Shown: positions 17,213 through 25,763, numbered from the stretch's first letter. The stretch is 36,871 nucleotides of DNA from Sphingomonas sp. (GCA_002707985.1 PAOI01000039.1:100635-137505), one strand, 5' to 3'. Numbers and translations: made by a program. The notes: generated by a model from the letters alone, not told the origin.

Positions 17213-18385
17213 TCAGCGTTCGCGGGGATCGCGTCCGAAATTGAGGCGCCGCGTCACGTTATAATCGAGCACCGCCATCACGAAATAGGCGCACATCTGC
17301 TTGAATCGGACCCATAAGGTGGTGCGCCGCTTGTAGAGTGCGGGCGTGATCGCTTCCGAACTTGCTATTTCGCCTTCGACATAGGCGCGGACATGCGCGG
17401 CAAAGTCCGGGCATTCGATCCGCAGCATCAGTTCCAGATTGAGGAACATGCTGCGAATGTCGAAATTCGCCGATCCGATGTGGACGACATTATCGATGAC
17501 GAACAATTTCGTATGCAGCTTGGTCGGCTGATATTCATACACCTCGACCTGTTTGCGCAGCAGCCCGGCATAGGTGAAGCGCGCGGCCCAGATCGCTGCG
17601 CCATGATCCATTTTCGAAGGCAGCACCACGCGCACCCGTCCGCGCACCCCCACCTTGTCCAGCCGCCGCAACATCGACGGGTTGGGCGCGAAATAGGCCG
17701 CGATCAGATCGATCCGCCGCGAATCCTCCATGTCGTTCTTCACCACCCGCGCCCAGGGGGAGAGGCGCCGCGTCGGGCCGCCCAGCAGCCAGCGCGCATT
17801 GCCGTGCGGCTCGCTCCATTGCTTGAGCGCCTCGGTGAGTTTCGAAAGCGGCGCGCGCGCGTGCCGCGCCCATCGCGACAGCGCATCGAAATAGCCCACC
17901 AGCCGCGCCGCCGCGGGCCCTTCGACCAGCAAGCCCAGATCGCGCCAGGCCTCCTCTGCAGCGGTTCCGAAATAGCTGTCCTCGATATTGAAGCCGCCGA
18001 TGATGACGCGCTCCTCATCGGCAAGCGCCAGCTTCTGATGGTTGCGCAGCAGATAGCGCCGCCCCCATCGCGGCACGAAGCGACAGACATGTGCGCCGGC
18101 CTCGCACAGCGGGTCGAAGAAATTCCTGCTCGCCGCCTGCTCGCTGCCCAGCCCGTCGACGATCAGCGAGACCGCCACGCCGCGCCGCGCCGCGTCGATC
18201 AGCGCGTCGCGCACCGCCACGCCGGCTTCGTCGGCGACATAGATATAATAGAGCAGCCGCAGCGAACGCTTCGCTCCGGCGATCAGGTCTAGCAGCGCGC
18301 GCATCCGGTCGGGACCGCGCGTGATCAGCGTCAGGCGATTGCCGTCGACGACATGGCTGTACGGGGGCGTATCCTGATCGCTCAT
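17213..18385 (-). CDS. Phospholipase D-like protein, probable cardiolipin synthase
   Basis: From ATG 18385 the protein has 390 residues; the open frame extends further upstream only as antisense to rpoZ. Two HKD motifs of the phospholipase D superfamily are intact: HQKLALAD (His116, Lys118, Asp123), followed by IIGGFNIEDSYFG, and HTKLFVID (His291, Lys293, Asp298), followed by HIGSANFDIRSMFLNLE. The second pattern is typical of bacterial ClsA/B-type cardiolipin synthases, which join two phosphatidylglycerols or PG and PE at the inner membrane. No N-terminal TM helices are present, as in ClsB rather than ClsA. It is divergent from rpoZ with a 148-bp gap. Other phosphatidyltransferase or nuclease roles are possible within the superfamily. 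Confidence 0.88.
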   Translation of the reverse strand: MSDQDTPPYSHVVDGNRLTLITRGPDRMRALLDLIAGAKRSLRLLYYIYVADEAGVAVRDALIDAARRGVAVSLIVDGLGSEQAASRNFFDPLCEAGAHVCRFVPRWGRRYLLRNHQKLALADEERVIIGGFNIEDSYFGTAAEEAWRDLGLLVEGPAAARLVGYFDALSRWARHARAPLSKLTEALKQWSEPHGNARWLLGGPTRRLSPWARVVKNDMEDSRRIDLIAAYFAPNPSMLRRLDKVGVRGRVRVVLPSKMDHGAAIWAARFTYAGLLRKQVEVYEYQPTKLHTKLFVIDNVVHIGSANFDIRSMFLNLELMLRIECPDFAAHVRAYVEGEIASSEAITPALYKRRTTLWVRFKQMCAYFVMAVLDYNVTRRLNFGRDPRER

Positions 18386-18463
18386 CGCCTTCTGATGGGG
18401 CCGGGCGGGACAAAGAACAAGCCGTCGCCGCCGCAAATCCGCCCGGCGATCCCGGCGCATTCC

Positions 18464-18492
18464 TTGACAGCGGCGCCTCTCATCCCTAGGTG
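18464..18492 (+). promoter_or_regulatory. Sigma-70-type promoter of rpoZ
   Basis: TTGACA (18464-18469) and TAGGTG (18487-18492) are separated by exactly 17 bp and lie 42 bp upstream of the rpoZ ATG. The -35 is consensus; the -10 is weak but acceptable for a high-GC alphaproteobacterium. Confidence 0.6.
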
Positions 18493-18533
18493 CTGTGCCT
18501 TTCCGGAAACCCTGAGATTCGAGGAAGCCGCGC

Positions 18534-18878
18534 ATGGCTCGCGTCACTGTCGAAGATTGTGTCGACAAGGTCCCCAACCGTTTCGATCTGGTCCTGTTCG
18601 CCGCGCAGCGCGCACGGCAGATTTCGGGCGGTGCCGATCTGACCATCGATCGCGATCGCGATAAAAATCCCGTCGTCGCCCTGCGCGAAATCGCCGAGCA
18701 GACGGTTCGTCCCGACCATCTGGAAGAAGCCGTTGTCGGCGGGCTCCAGCGGGTCCAGATCGACGATGAGGAAGCGCCCGACGAAATCGGTTCGCTCTCG
18801 GCCTCGGCCGAAGCGCTGCGCCTCACCGCAGCCGCACCGCCGCGCAACACCAATGTCGGCGGCGATTACGAGGGCTGA
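18534..18878 (+). CDS. rpoZ: DNA-directed RNA polymerase omega subunit
   Basis: This 114-residue protein begins [20 protein letters not shown], the highly conserved omega N-terminus, and continues [12 protein letters not shown] and [13 protein letters not shown]. Omega binds the beta' subunit, helps polymerase assembly and forms part of a ppGpp site. The acidic, variable C-terminal tail is normal for alphaproteobacteria. GAGGAAG (18521-18527) serves as ribosome site. A strong terminator follows 25 bp after the stop, so the gene is monocistronic here. In many alphaproteobacteria rpoZ neighbours spoT/rel; that is not so in this window. Confidence 0.97.
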   Translation: MARVTVEDCVDKVPNRFDLVLFAAQRARQISGGADLTIDRDRDKNPVVALREIAEQTVRPDHLEEAVVGGLQRVQIDDEEAPDEIGSLSASAEALRLTAAAPPRNTNVGGDYEG

Positions 18879-18902
18879 TCGGGTCCATCGGCAAATGATT
18901 TG

Positions 18903-18941
18903 AAAAGGGGCCCCGGCGAAACAATCGCCGGGGCCCCTTTT
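18903..18941. terminator. Strong bidirectional rho-independent terminator
   Basis: AAAAGGGGCCCCGGCGA (18903-18919) pairs perfectly with TCGCCGGGGCCCCTTTT (18925-18941) across the loop AACAA. The 17-bp stem has a T-tract on each strand, so it can end rpoZ transcripts rightward and rlmE transcripts leftward between the two convergent genes. Confidence 0.93.
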
Positions 18942-18994
18942 CCATACCGGCCTCACGGACCGCGCGCCGCACGCGTCGGTCATGCCGGCGCTGG

Positions 18995-19672
18995 CTATTC
19001 GGCGTCTTCCGCCCGCCCCTTGAACCCCTGCGCGACGACATACCATTCGACCGAGCCCTTGCGGCTGGCAGGCGGCTTGGCGTGCTTCACGGTCGCGAAA
19101 TTGCGCTTCATCTCGGCGACCAGCGCCGAATCGGCGCCGCCGGCAAACACCTTGGCGACAAAAGCGCCTCCCGGCTCGAGCGTTTCGCAGGCAAAGGCGA
19201 AGGCGGTTTCGACAAGCCCCATGGTGCGCAGCGCGTCGGTTTGCGGATGGCCGACCGTGTTCGCCGCCATGTCCGACAGGACGAGGTCGGGCGCGCCGCC
19301 CAGCGCTTCGATCAGCTTTTCGGGCGCGGCATCGTCCATGAAATCCATCTGCAGGATCGTCGCCCCGTCGATCGGATCGACCGGCAGCAGATCGATGCCT
19401 ACCACCGCAGCCTTTGGCAGCCGCCGACGCACCACCTGAGTCCAGCCGCCCGGCGCGATGCCCAGATCGACGACGCGCTTTGCGCCCTTCAGAAATCCGA
19501 ACTTCTCGTCAAGTTCGGTCAGCTTGTACGCGGCGCGGCTGCGATAGCCCTCCGCCTTGGCGCGCTTCACATAGGGGTCGTTGAGCTGGCGTTCGAGCCA
19601 GCGCGTCGATTGCGCGGTCCGCCCTCGCGCGGTGCGCACGCGCGTATGGCCGCGCCCGCCGCCCCGGCTCAT
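18995..19672 (-). CDS. rlmE: 23S rRNA (uridine 2552-2'-O)-methyltransferase RlmE
   Basis: This 225-residue FtsJ-family enzyme uses S-adenosylmethionine to methylate the ribose of U2552 in 23S rRNA. The catalytic K-D-K-E set is visible in SRAAYKLTEL, DLVLSDMAANTVGHP, GGAFVAKVFAGG and SVEWYVVAQGF. The SAM site is VVDLGIAPGGWTQV. The start is ATG 19672 (MSRGGGRGHTRVRTARGRTA), a basic alphaproteobacterial-type N-terminus; an upstream in-frame start would read into the preceding gene. It overlaps the stop of the ppx/gppA gene by four bases (ATGA), so the two are translationally coupled. Confidence 0.95.
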   Translation of the reverse strand: MSRGGGRGHTRVRTARGRTAQSTRWLERQLNDPYVKRAKAEGYRSRAAYKLTELDEKFGFLKGAKRVVDLGIAPGGWTQVVRRRLPKAAVVGIDLLPVDPIDGATILQMDFMDDAAPEKLIEALGGAPDLVLSDMAANTVGHPQTDALRTMGLVETAFAFACETLEPGGAFVAKVFAGGADSALVAEMKRNFATVKHAKPPASRKGSVEWYVVAQGFKGRAEDAE

Positions 19673-20730
19673 GTCCGCTGTCCCTGCATCAACCGGCGCA
19701 ATATGCCCTCCCGAATCCCGCGATCGGCGATCCCTAGCCGCTCGGCGGGCCATAAATCGAGGATCGTTTCAAGGATCGCGCACCCCGCGACGACCAGATC
19801 GGCGCGCTCGCCACCGATACACGGCACTTGCGACCGTTCCGCGACGCTCATCCCGGCCAGCTGAGCGCTCACGCCGCGCATCGCCGCGACCGGCACGATC
19901 AGCCCGTCAATCACTGCCCGGTCATAGGCGGCGAGCCCCAGATGGACGCTCGCCAGCGTCGTCACCGTGCCGCTCGTACCCAACAGGCGCGGCCGCCCCG
20001 GCGGCGCTTTCAGCCGCTCGGCAAAGGGCGCGAAACTCTCGCGCACCCGCGCGCGCATATCGGCATAGGCAGCGGCGCGCGCCTCGGGCGAATCGCCGCG
20101 CGCGGTCGCTTCGGTCAGCGACACCACGCCCCAGGGCGCGCTGTGCCAGTCGAGGATCGGCGGCACTTCCTCGCCCGGGCCGACCAGCACCAGCTCGGTC
20201 GATCCGCCGCCGATATCGAACACCAGCGCGGGCCCGTCGCCGGGTTCGAGCAGCGCATGGCACCCCAGCACGGCCAGCCGCGCTTCCTCTTCGGCGGTAA
20301 TGATGTCGAGCGCGATCCCGGTCTCGCGATAGACGCGTTCGATGAACGCGGTGCCGTTGCTCGCGCGGCGGCATGCCTCGGTCGCCACCGATCGCGACAA
20401 CGCCACATTGCGCTTGCGCAGCTTGTCGGCACAGACGCGCAGCGCGGCGATCGTGCGTTCGATCGCGGCATCGCTGAGCTTGCCATGCGTGGCGATCCCT
20501 TCGCCGAGCCGCACGATTCGCGAAAACGCATCGACGACGGCAAAGCCCGCACCCTGCGGCCGGGCAATCAGCAGCCGACAATTATTGGTGCCAAGGTCGA
20601 GCGCGGCATAATGGCGCGCATGGGGCCATCGCCCCCGGCCCGAAGATGTTGATGCGGTCGTCGCGCGCGAGGAGCCATGGCCTGGGCCGTTGCTCCCTGG
20701 GCGCGGCATCCTGGCGGAGCCGTCCCCCAT
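19669..20730 (-). CDS. Ppx/GppA family exopolyphosphatase
   Basis: The protein has 353 residues from ATG 20730 (GTG 20739 is an alternative giving three more). It has the actin-like ATPase fold of Ppx/GppA: phosphate 1 loop YAALDLGTNNCRLLIA, SVATEACRRASNG, IITAEEEARLAVLGC and phosphate 2 loop LVFDIGGGSTELVLV. A later LGTSGTVTTLASVHLGL belongs to the second subdomain. It hydrolyses polyphosphate and/or pppGpp; the short form without the C-terminal HD-like domain is common in alphaproteobacteria. The first 40 residues are low-complexity and not conserved. It is first in a unit with rlmE. Confidence 0.92.
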   Translation of the reverse strand: MGDGSARMPRPGSNGPGHGSSRATTASTSSGRGRWPHARHYAALDLGTNNCRLLIARPQGAGFAVVDAFSRIVRLGEGIATHGKLSDAAIERTIAALRVCADKLRKRNVALSRSVATEACRRASNGTAFIERVYRETGIALDIITAEEEARLAVLGCHALLEPGDGPALVFDIGGGSTELVLVGPGEEVPPILDWHSAPWGVVSLTEATARGDSPEARAAAYADMRARVRESFAPFAERLKAPPGRPRLLGTSGTVTTLASVHLGLAAYDRAVIDGLIVPVAAMRGVSAQLAGMSVAERSQVPCIGGERADLVVAGCAILETILDLWPAERLGIADRGIREGILRRLMQGQRT

Positions 20731-20846
20731 ATAATCCACTCGCTTATGTTCTTCCCGTCACGGATCGAAAAGCCGATCCGACCGGCGCTTGCGTGCGAGG
20801 CTAGCGCAGCGGAAGCGGCGGAGCAAGCTGGCGTCCCGACAAGGCG

Positions 20847-20875
20847 TTGACATGCGCCGGGCCGCCGCCTATTTC
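20847..20875 (+). promoter_or_regulatory. Sigma-70-type promoter of tRNA-Gln
   Basis: TTGACA (20847-20852), a 17-bp spacer and TATTTC (20870-20875) place a start about 12 nt ahead of the mature tRNA. That leaves a short 5' leader for RNase P. Confidence 0.65.
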
Positions 20876-20894
20876 GCGCCCCTCATTACGGCAT

Positions 20895-20968
20895 TGCCCT
20901 GTCGTCTAATGGTAAGACTACGGACTCTGACTCCGTCAATCGTGGTTCGAATCCACGCGGGGCATCCA
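20895..20968 (+). tRNA. tRNA-Gln, anticodon CTG
   Basis: A complete cloverleaf folds. The acceptor TGCCCTG pairs with CGGGGCA (one T-G pair). The D-arm is GTC...GAC, and the anticodon arm ACGGA-CTCTGAC-TCCGT gives anticodon CTG. The T-arm is CGTGG-TTCGAAT-CCACG. The variable loop is CAAT. The discriminator base is T, followed by an encoded CCA (20966-20968). The anticodon reads CAG glutamine codons. A T discriminator is unlike the G found in E. coli tRNA-Gln. Confidence 0.95.
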
Positions 20969-20985
20969 AACTTCCATATCGCCGG

Positions 20986-21004
20986 AAAATTCCCCTTTCG
21001 GGGG
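20986..21004 (-). terminator. Short terminator hairpin after the ABC permease gene
   Basis: On the minus strand CCCC-GAAA-GGGG (stem 20992-20995 with 21000-21003, a GNRA tetraloop) is followed by AATTTT, just after the permease stop at 21009. The stem is short, so strength is uncertain. It may also mark the 3' end of the tRNA transcript on the plus strand. Confidence 0.4.
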
Positions 21005-21008
21005 CCGC

Positions 21009-22499
21009 TCACGCCTCCCTGCGGCGCATGAGCTGGCCGATCTGTCGGAAGCTGGCCTTTTCGCCCGAGGCAAGCAGGCTGTGGCGGAAGACGCGGCCGA
21101 GGAAGATGAACTCGACAACGATGAACGCGGCGAGCAGCACGCCCGCGCCGATCACTTCGAGCATCGGCACCCCCGATCCCAGCCGCGCCAGCATCGTGAA
21201 CGGCGTATAGATCGGTATCCACGTCATCACCTGCACCGCCAGTCCGCCGGACTGCGACATCACGGCCTGCGCGATAAAGGCGAAGGGCATGGCGATCACC
21301 AGGATCACCGGCGTCAGATAGCTTTGCGCGTCGCGGAAGCTGTCGCTCATCGCACCGATCGCCAGGAAGATCATCGACACCATCACATAGCCGGCGAGGA
21401 AGAAATAGATCATCGTCAGCGCCGTGCCGGGCGATGCCAGCGGGGCGAGCGCGGGGCGCAGGAAATCGGCGATCATCCCTTGCGTCGCAAAGGCAGCGGC
21501 CACTGCGCAGAGCAGCCAGAATGCGACCATTACCAGCCCGACCGCGACCGTGCCGAACAGCTTGCCATACATCAGCTCGTCCGGGCTGATACAGGCCAGG
21601 ACGGTTTCGATCAGCTTGTTCGAGCGTTCCTCGACCGTGCCCTGCAGCATCCACGATCCCGAGAGCAGCAGTGACATCAGCAGGATATAGGCAAGCAACA
21701 GCGGCAGGATCGACTGGATCAGCACCTTTTCGCGCCCGCTGCCGGGCGGAGGCGTGTGGATCTTGATCGCGGGAACCAGGCTGTTCGCCGCGGCTGCCTG
21801 TTGCGGGTTCAGCCCGGCATCCTGAAGATACTGGACGCGCATCGTCCCGGTCAGCACGCTCTGAACCGTCTGGACGAAGCCGGGCGAAACGCGCCCGTTC
21901 GACCAGACACGCACCGGCGTTTCGGGCGTCACGCGTTCAGGGACGTAGAGGATATAGTCGGTCTTGCGCAGCTCCGACTTTTCGGGCGGATCGAGATAGG
22001 GCTGAACCAGCGCATCGAGCTGCCCGGGATCGGCGGTCGCGAGCTTCGCAGGCGTATCGACGATTTCATAATAGGGATCGGGCGCTTCGAACGCGGGTGT
22101 CCCTTCTGGCGCGGCGGCGGCCAGCTTCTTCGCCACGGCATCGGCGCCGCCGTCCGCCGCGAACTGCGCGGCTTCAGCATCGGTGTACCAGCGGTCATGC
22201 TGCGCCCAGGGTGCCGAAGGATCGACCGATTCGAGGTCATAGCGCTCGACATAGCGCGACACTGCGCCGAGCACCCGTTGCTGTTCGTCAAGGTCGAGCC
22301 GTTGCGCGACAGCCTGACCCGCACCGCTGCCGCCATCGATCAGCATTACGCTGCGTGTATCCGAATCGCCCAGCAACGACTGGGCAAGCGGCCCGACCGC
22401 AAGCGCGACCGGCAGGATCAGTAGCGTGAACCAGAAGCTGCGCGTCGCGGCGATCTGACGAAATTCGCGCGCGGCGACGAGGAGGATATGCTGGATCAT
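21009..22499 (-). CDS. ABC-2 type transporter permease (NatB-like)
   Basis: This 496-residue membrane protein has an N-terminal cytoplasmic/TM1 start AREFRQIAATRSFWFTLLIL, followed by a large extracytoplasmic domain (about 45-265). Five or so TM helices lie in the C-terminal half (LPLLLAYILLMSLLLSGS, LFGTVAVGLVMVAFWLLCAV, TMIYFFLAGYVMVSMIFLAI, VILVIAMPFAFIAQAVM, EVIGAGVLLAAFIVVEFIFL). The conserved ABC-2 coupling sequence TVEERSNKLIETVLACISP is present. This layout is that of NatB-type sodium or drug exporters. It starts inside the stop of its ATPase gene (4-bp ATGA overlap). The exported substrate is unknown. Confidence 0.9.
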   Translation of the reverse strand: MIQHILLVAAREFRQIAATRSFWFTLLILPVALAVGPLAQSLLGDSDTRSVMLIDGGSGAGQAVAQRLDLDEQQRVLGAVSRYVERYDLESVDPSAPWAQHDRWYTDAEAAQFAADGGADAVAKKLAAAAPEGTPAFEAPDPYYEIVDTPAKLATADPGQLDALVQPYLDPPEKSELRKTDYILYVPERVTPETPVRVWSNGRVSPGFVQTVQSVLTGTMRVQYLQDAGLNPQQAAAANSLVPAIKIHTPPPGSGREKVLIQSILPLLLAYILLMSLLLSGSWMLQGTVEERSNKLIETVLACISPDELMYGKLFGTVAVGLVMVAFWLLCAVAAAFATQGMIADFLRPALAPLASPGTALTMIYFFLAGYVMVSMIFLAIGAMSDSFRDAQSYLTPVILVIAMPFAFIAQAVMSQSGGLAVQVMTWIPIYTPFTMLARLGSGVPMLEVIGAGVLLAAFIVVEFIFLGRVFRHSLLASGEKASFRQIGQLMRRREA

Positions 22500-23416
22500 G
22501 CGCGCGCCTCCCCGGCACCGACGATATGGATGAAAACGTCATGCAGGCTGGGTTTATGCTGTTCGAACCCGCGCAGGGCAAAGCCGCGCTGAGTACAGGC
22601 TTCGAGCAGGTCGCCCGGATCGCGGCCCTGCTCCATTTCCACGTCCCAGGCCGTCCAGCCCGGCTCCGCCGGCCCGGCCTCGCTCGTTCTGGCGATGCCC
22701 GGCAGGCCGCTGGGCGCTTCCCGCGACACGATGGTCAGCCGCGCGGGCAGTTCGGCACGCGCCTCATCGAGCGTGCCTTCGAAACGCTTGGCCCCCTTGG
22801 CCAGCAGCAACAGGCGATCGCACAGGCGTTCGGCATGCTGCATGACATGCGTCGAGAACACGACCGTCGCGCCGCTATCCGCTGCCCGCCGGATTTCGTC
22901 CTCCAGCAGCCCCTGATTGACCGGATCGAGCCCCGAAAAGGGTTCGTCGAGGATCAGGAGGCGCGGTTTGTTCACCACTGCGGTGGCCAGCTGAACCTTC
23001 TGCGCCATGCCCTTGGACAGTTTGTCGATATTGGTCTTGGCGAAATCGGCCAGCCCGAACCGTTCGAGCAACTGCTCGCCTTCGGCCCGCGCATCGCCGG
23101 CGGTCATGCCCTTCAGCCGCCCGAAATAGACGATCGTGTCGATCGCGCTCATCGTCTTGTAGAGGCCGCGCTCTTCGGGAAGGAAGCCCAGATCGGCACT
23201 GTTCTCGCGCCCCGGCGCCTTGCCGAGCACCCGGATGCTGCCGCTGGTCGGCCGAATGATGTCGAGCACCATGCGCAGCGACGTCGTCTTGCCCGCGCCA
23301 TTGCCGCCGAGAAAGCCGTACACCTCACCCTGCGGTACCGCGAAACTGAGGTCGTTGACCGCAGTGACATTGCCGAACCGCTTGGTGACGTGATCCAGAG
23401 AAAGTGCCGTCATCAT
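22496..23416 (-). CDS. ABC transporter ATP-binding protein (NatA-like)
   Basis: This 306-residue nucleotide-binding subunit has Walker A GGNGAGKT, a Q-loop near LGFLPEERGLY, the signature LSKGMAQKVQLA (a divergent LSGGQ), Walker B LLILDEPFSGLDP and H-switch FSTHVMQHAE. The EERGLY and KGM signatures are typical of the NatA subgroup that pairs with long ABC-2 permeases having an extracytoplasmic domain. The last 80 residues form a regulatory extension. GGGGG lies just ahead of tandem ATGs at 23416 and 23413. It drives the permease encoded immediately downstream. Confidence 0.93.
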   Translation of the reverse strand: MMTALSLDHVTKRFGNVTAVNDLSFAVPQGEVYGFLGGNGAGKTTSLRMVLDIIRPTSGSIRVLGKAPGRENSADLGFLPEERGLYKTMSAIDTIVYFGRLKGMTAGDARAEGEQLLERFGLADFAKTNIDKLSKGMAQKVQLATAVVNKPRLLILDEPFSGLDPVNQGLLEDEIRRAADSGATVVFSTHVMQHAERLCDRLLLLAKGAKRFEGTLDEARAELPARLTIVSREAPSGLPGIARTSEAGPAEPGWTAWDVEMEQGRDPGDLLEACTQRGFALRGFEQHKPSLHDVFIHIVGAGEARA

Positions 23417-23425
23417 GCCCCCGAA

Positions 23426-23439
23426 AATACATGTGTATT
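23426..23439. promoter_or_regulatory. Short palindrome ahead of the ABC exporter operon
   Basis: AATACA-TG-TGTATT is a perfect 6+6 inverted repeat 10 bp upstream of the ATPase start, in an otherwise GC-rich 107-bp gap. It would overlap a leader or promoter of the operon and could be an operator. No regulator gene is adjacent, so this is weak. Confidence 0.3.
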
Positions 23440-23523
23440 ACTGGGCCATATCGCCTGGGCGATCAACCCTTTGCGGGGAAGGCTCCTGGGGCGAACCGGG
23501 AAAAGTAAGGCGCGCGGAACCGC

Positions 23524-24114
23524 TTAGCCCGCTTCGGCGATCAGTTCGGCAGCGGCGTCGCCGGTCCAGTCCATCCCGCCCAGCATCCGCCAGACCTCGC
23601 GCCCCTGCGCGTCATAGAGGATCGTGGTCGGCAAATTGGTCTGCATCGACAGGCTGAACGCCGCTTCGTCGTCGCGATAGGGCTGGAGATGCGCATAGCG
23701 GTTCCTGGCAAAGAACGCCGCGACCTTCTCTGCGCCGTCGAAATCCTGGCTGAGCGCGATCACCTGCACCTTGCCCGCCTCGCGCCCCGCCAGTGCGTCG
23801 AGCGTCGGCAATTCGGCGACACAGGGCGCGCACCAGGTCGCCCACAGGTTGAGCAGCACCGGCTTGCCGCGAAATGCGTCGAGCGCGGTTTCCGATCCGT
23901 CGGGCGCGACGATCTTCATTTGCGGCGCCATTTCGCCCGCATGGCTGCGATCGAGCTTGCCGATTTCCTCCACCGCGGCATTGCCGTCGACAGATGGCGC
24001 CGGGGCTTCGACAGGAAGCGCGTCGTTCGCTTGCTCCGCAGGAGCGCTTTGCCTATCGCAGCCGGCGACCGAAGCTGCGAAAGCGACAAGGAGAAACGCG
24101 ATTACCGGGCGCAA
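23524..24114 (-). CDS. TlpA-like thioredoxin-fold lipoprotein
   Basis: A lipoprotein signal ([17 protein letters not shown], lipid-modified Cys19) is followed by a variable linker and a TlpA/ResA thioredoxin domain. The redox motif is WATWCAPC, with LRDFRGKP-type sequence [18 protein letters not shown] before it and the cis-Pro loop NLPTTILYD after. It acts in the periplasm as a disulfide reductase, often for cytochrome c or copper-site cysteines. TTG 24114 is chosen because GGAG lies six bases ahead and it gives a compact signal peptide of 196 residues total. ATG 24132 (six residues longer) is the alternative; it has no ribosome site and its start codon would overlap that of argH. It could be co-transcribed with the ABC exporter genes 107 bp downstream. 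Confidence 0.88.
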   Translation of the reverse strand: MRPVIAFLLVAFAASVAGCDRQSAPAEQANDALPVEAPAPSVDGNAAVEEIGKLDRSHAGEMAPQMKIVAPDGSETALDAFRGKPVLLNLWATWCAPCVAELPTLDALAGREAGKVQVIALSQDFDGAEKVAAFFARNRYAHLQPYRDDEAAFSLSMQTNLPTTILYDAQGREVWRMLGGMDWTGDAAAELIAEAG

Positions 24115-24130
24115 GACAGGCTCCAACAGC

Positions 24131-25510
24131 ATGTGGGGCGGGCGGTTTGCCGAAGGCCCCTCGGCAGTGATGCGCGAGATAAACGCCTCGATCCCGTTCG
24201 ACAAGCGACTGTGGAAACAGGATATCGCCGGATCGCAGGCGCATGTCGCGATGCTGGGCAAGCAAGGCATTGTCGCGCCAGAGGACGCGCAGGCGATTTC
24301 GCAGGGGCTGGACGCGGTTGCCGCCGATTTCGAACGCGACGGCGTGCCGGTCGATTACGCGCTCGAAGACATTCACATGGTCACCGAAAGCGCGCTTGCC
24401 GAGAAAATCGGCCCGACTGCCGGGCGGCTCCACACCGCACGCTCGCGCAACGATCAGGTGGCGACCGATTTTCGCCTCTGGACGCGCGAGGCGATGGACG
24501 AAGCGGCTGCCGGGCTGAAGGCGCTGCAAGCCGCGCTGCTCGCCCGCGCGGAGGAACATGCCGACAGCGTGATGCCGGGCTTTACGCACCTCCAGTCGGC
24601 CCAGCCGGTGACACTCGGCCACCATCTGATGGCCTATTACGAGATGTTCGCACGCGACCGCGCACGCCTGGCCGACGCACGGGCGCGGCTCAACCTCTGC
24701 CCGCTGGGCGCAGCGGCGCTGGCCGGCACTGGCTTCCCGATCGACCGCGAAGCGACGGCATCGTCGCTGGGTTTCGACGGCCCGACGCGCAATTCGCTCG
24801 ATTCGGTGTCGGACCGCGATTTCGCGCTCGAATATCTTACCGCGGCAGTGCAGGCGTCGTTGCACTTGAGCCGCCTGGCCGAGGAATTCGTGATCTGGGC
24901 GAGCCAGCCCTTCGGCTTCGTCAAACTGTCCGACCAATGGTCGACCGGCAGCTCGATCATGCCGCAAAAGCGCAACCCCGATGCCGCCGAGCTGGTGCGC
25001 GGCCATGCGGGGCGCATCATGGGCTGCATGACCAGCCTGATGGTGACGATGAAGGGGCTGCCGCTCGCCTATTCCAAGGATATGCAGGATGATAAGCCGC
25101 CGGTTTTCGAAGCGCACGACCTGCTCGGCCTCAGCATCGCGGCGATGACCGGGATGGTGGAAAGCGCGTCTTTCCGCACCGATCGGATGCGCGGGCTCGC
25201 CGAATCGGGCTTTGCCACCGCGACCGATCTTGCCGACTGGCTGGTCCGCGAAGGCGGCGTGCCGTTCCGCGAAGCGCATCACATCACTGGTCGCGCAGTC
25301 GCGCGCGCCGAAGCCGATGGCGTGCGGCTCGACCAGTTGCCGATCGAAGCGCTGCGCGAAGTGGATGCGCGGATCGACGAACGCGTCTATGACGTGCTCA
25401 GCGTCGATGCGTCGGTGGCAAGCCGCATGAGCTTCGGCGGCACTGCACCAGCGCGCGTGCGCGAAGCCGTTGCGACTGCGCGCAAGGCGCTCGAAGAGGA
25501 AGATCAGTGA
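24131..25510 (+). CDS. argH: Argininosuccinate lyase
   Basis: This 459-residue enzyme splits argininosuccinate into arginine and fumarate, the last step of arginine synthesis. Family blocks are clear: [77 protein letters not shown], the mobile catalytic loop [19 protein letters not shown] with Ser as acid/base, and [13 protein letters not shown]. No better upstream start exists; the open frame above 24131 is antisense to the TlpA-like gene. The stop overlaps the next ATG by one base, coupling it to the small lipoprotein gene. Confidence 0.97.
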   Translation: MWGGRFAEGPSAVMREINASIPFDKRLWKQDIAGSQAHVAMLGKQGIVAPEDAQAISQGLDAVAADFERDGVPVDYALEDIHMVTESALAEKIGPTAGRLHTARSRNDQVATDFRLWTREAMDEAAAGLKALQAALLARAEEHADSVMPGFTHLQSAQPVTLGHHLMAYYEMFARDRARLADARARLNLCPLGAAALAGTGFPIDREATASSLGFDGPTRNSLDSVSDRDFALEYLTAAVQASLHLSRLAEEFVIWASQPFGFVKLSDQWSTGSSIMPQKRNPDAAELVRGHAGRIMGCMTSLMVTMKGLPLAYSKDMQDDKPPVFEAHDLLGLSIAAMTGMVESASFRTDRMRGLAESGFATATDLADWLVREGGVPFREAHHITGRAVARAEADGVRLDQLPIEALREVDARIDERVYDVLSVDASVASRMSFGGTAPARVREAVATARKALEEEDQ

Positions 25511-25761
25511 TGCGGACCGCCCCGATCGTCGTCGCCACCAGTGCGCTGCTTTTGCTATCAGGCTGCGGCGCGCGCGAATCGCTCGAACCTTCTGCGGGTC
25601 AGCCGCTGCCGGTCGCGCCCTATGGCGCAGAGGCGACCCCGACGCCCGACGATTTGCTCGCAGCGCCCGTCCAGACGCGCCCGGCGCGTAGCGACGATCT
25701 GATCGAAAGCTCCGAAAAGCGCCGCAGCGACGATTTCGATCTGCCGCCGCCGAACAATTGA
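25510..25761 (+). CDS. Small LptM-like lipoprotein
   Basis: The protein has 83 residues with lipoprotein signal [19 protein letters not shown] (Cys19), then GARESLEPSAGQPLPVAPYG and a charged tail ending PPPNN. It resembles the LptM (formerly YifL) group, whose members start CGxKGxLxxP after the lipobox and assist maturation of the LptD/LptE lipopolysaccharide translocon. Here the CG and the L/P spacing are kept, but the Lys-Gly is Arg-Glu. Position supports the call: in E. coli yifL lies directly before dapF and near other lysine-pathway genes, and in alphaproteobacteria a small lipoprotein is often found between argH and lysA. It is coupled to argH by a one-base overlap. LptM identity is inference; the lipoprotein call is solid. 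Confidence 0.75.
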   Translation: MRTAPIVVATSALLLLSGCGARESLEPSAGQPLPVAPYGAEATPTPDDLLAAPVQTRPARSDDLIESSEKRRSDDFDLPPPNN

Positions 25762-25763
25762 TT

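Noticed and set aside
18386..18853. N-terminal extension of the phospholipase D-like protein
   Set aside because: The open frame continues across rpoZ on the other strand with Ser/Arg-rich shadow sequence. ATG 18385 directly precedes the conserved domain.
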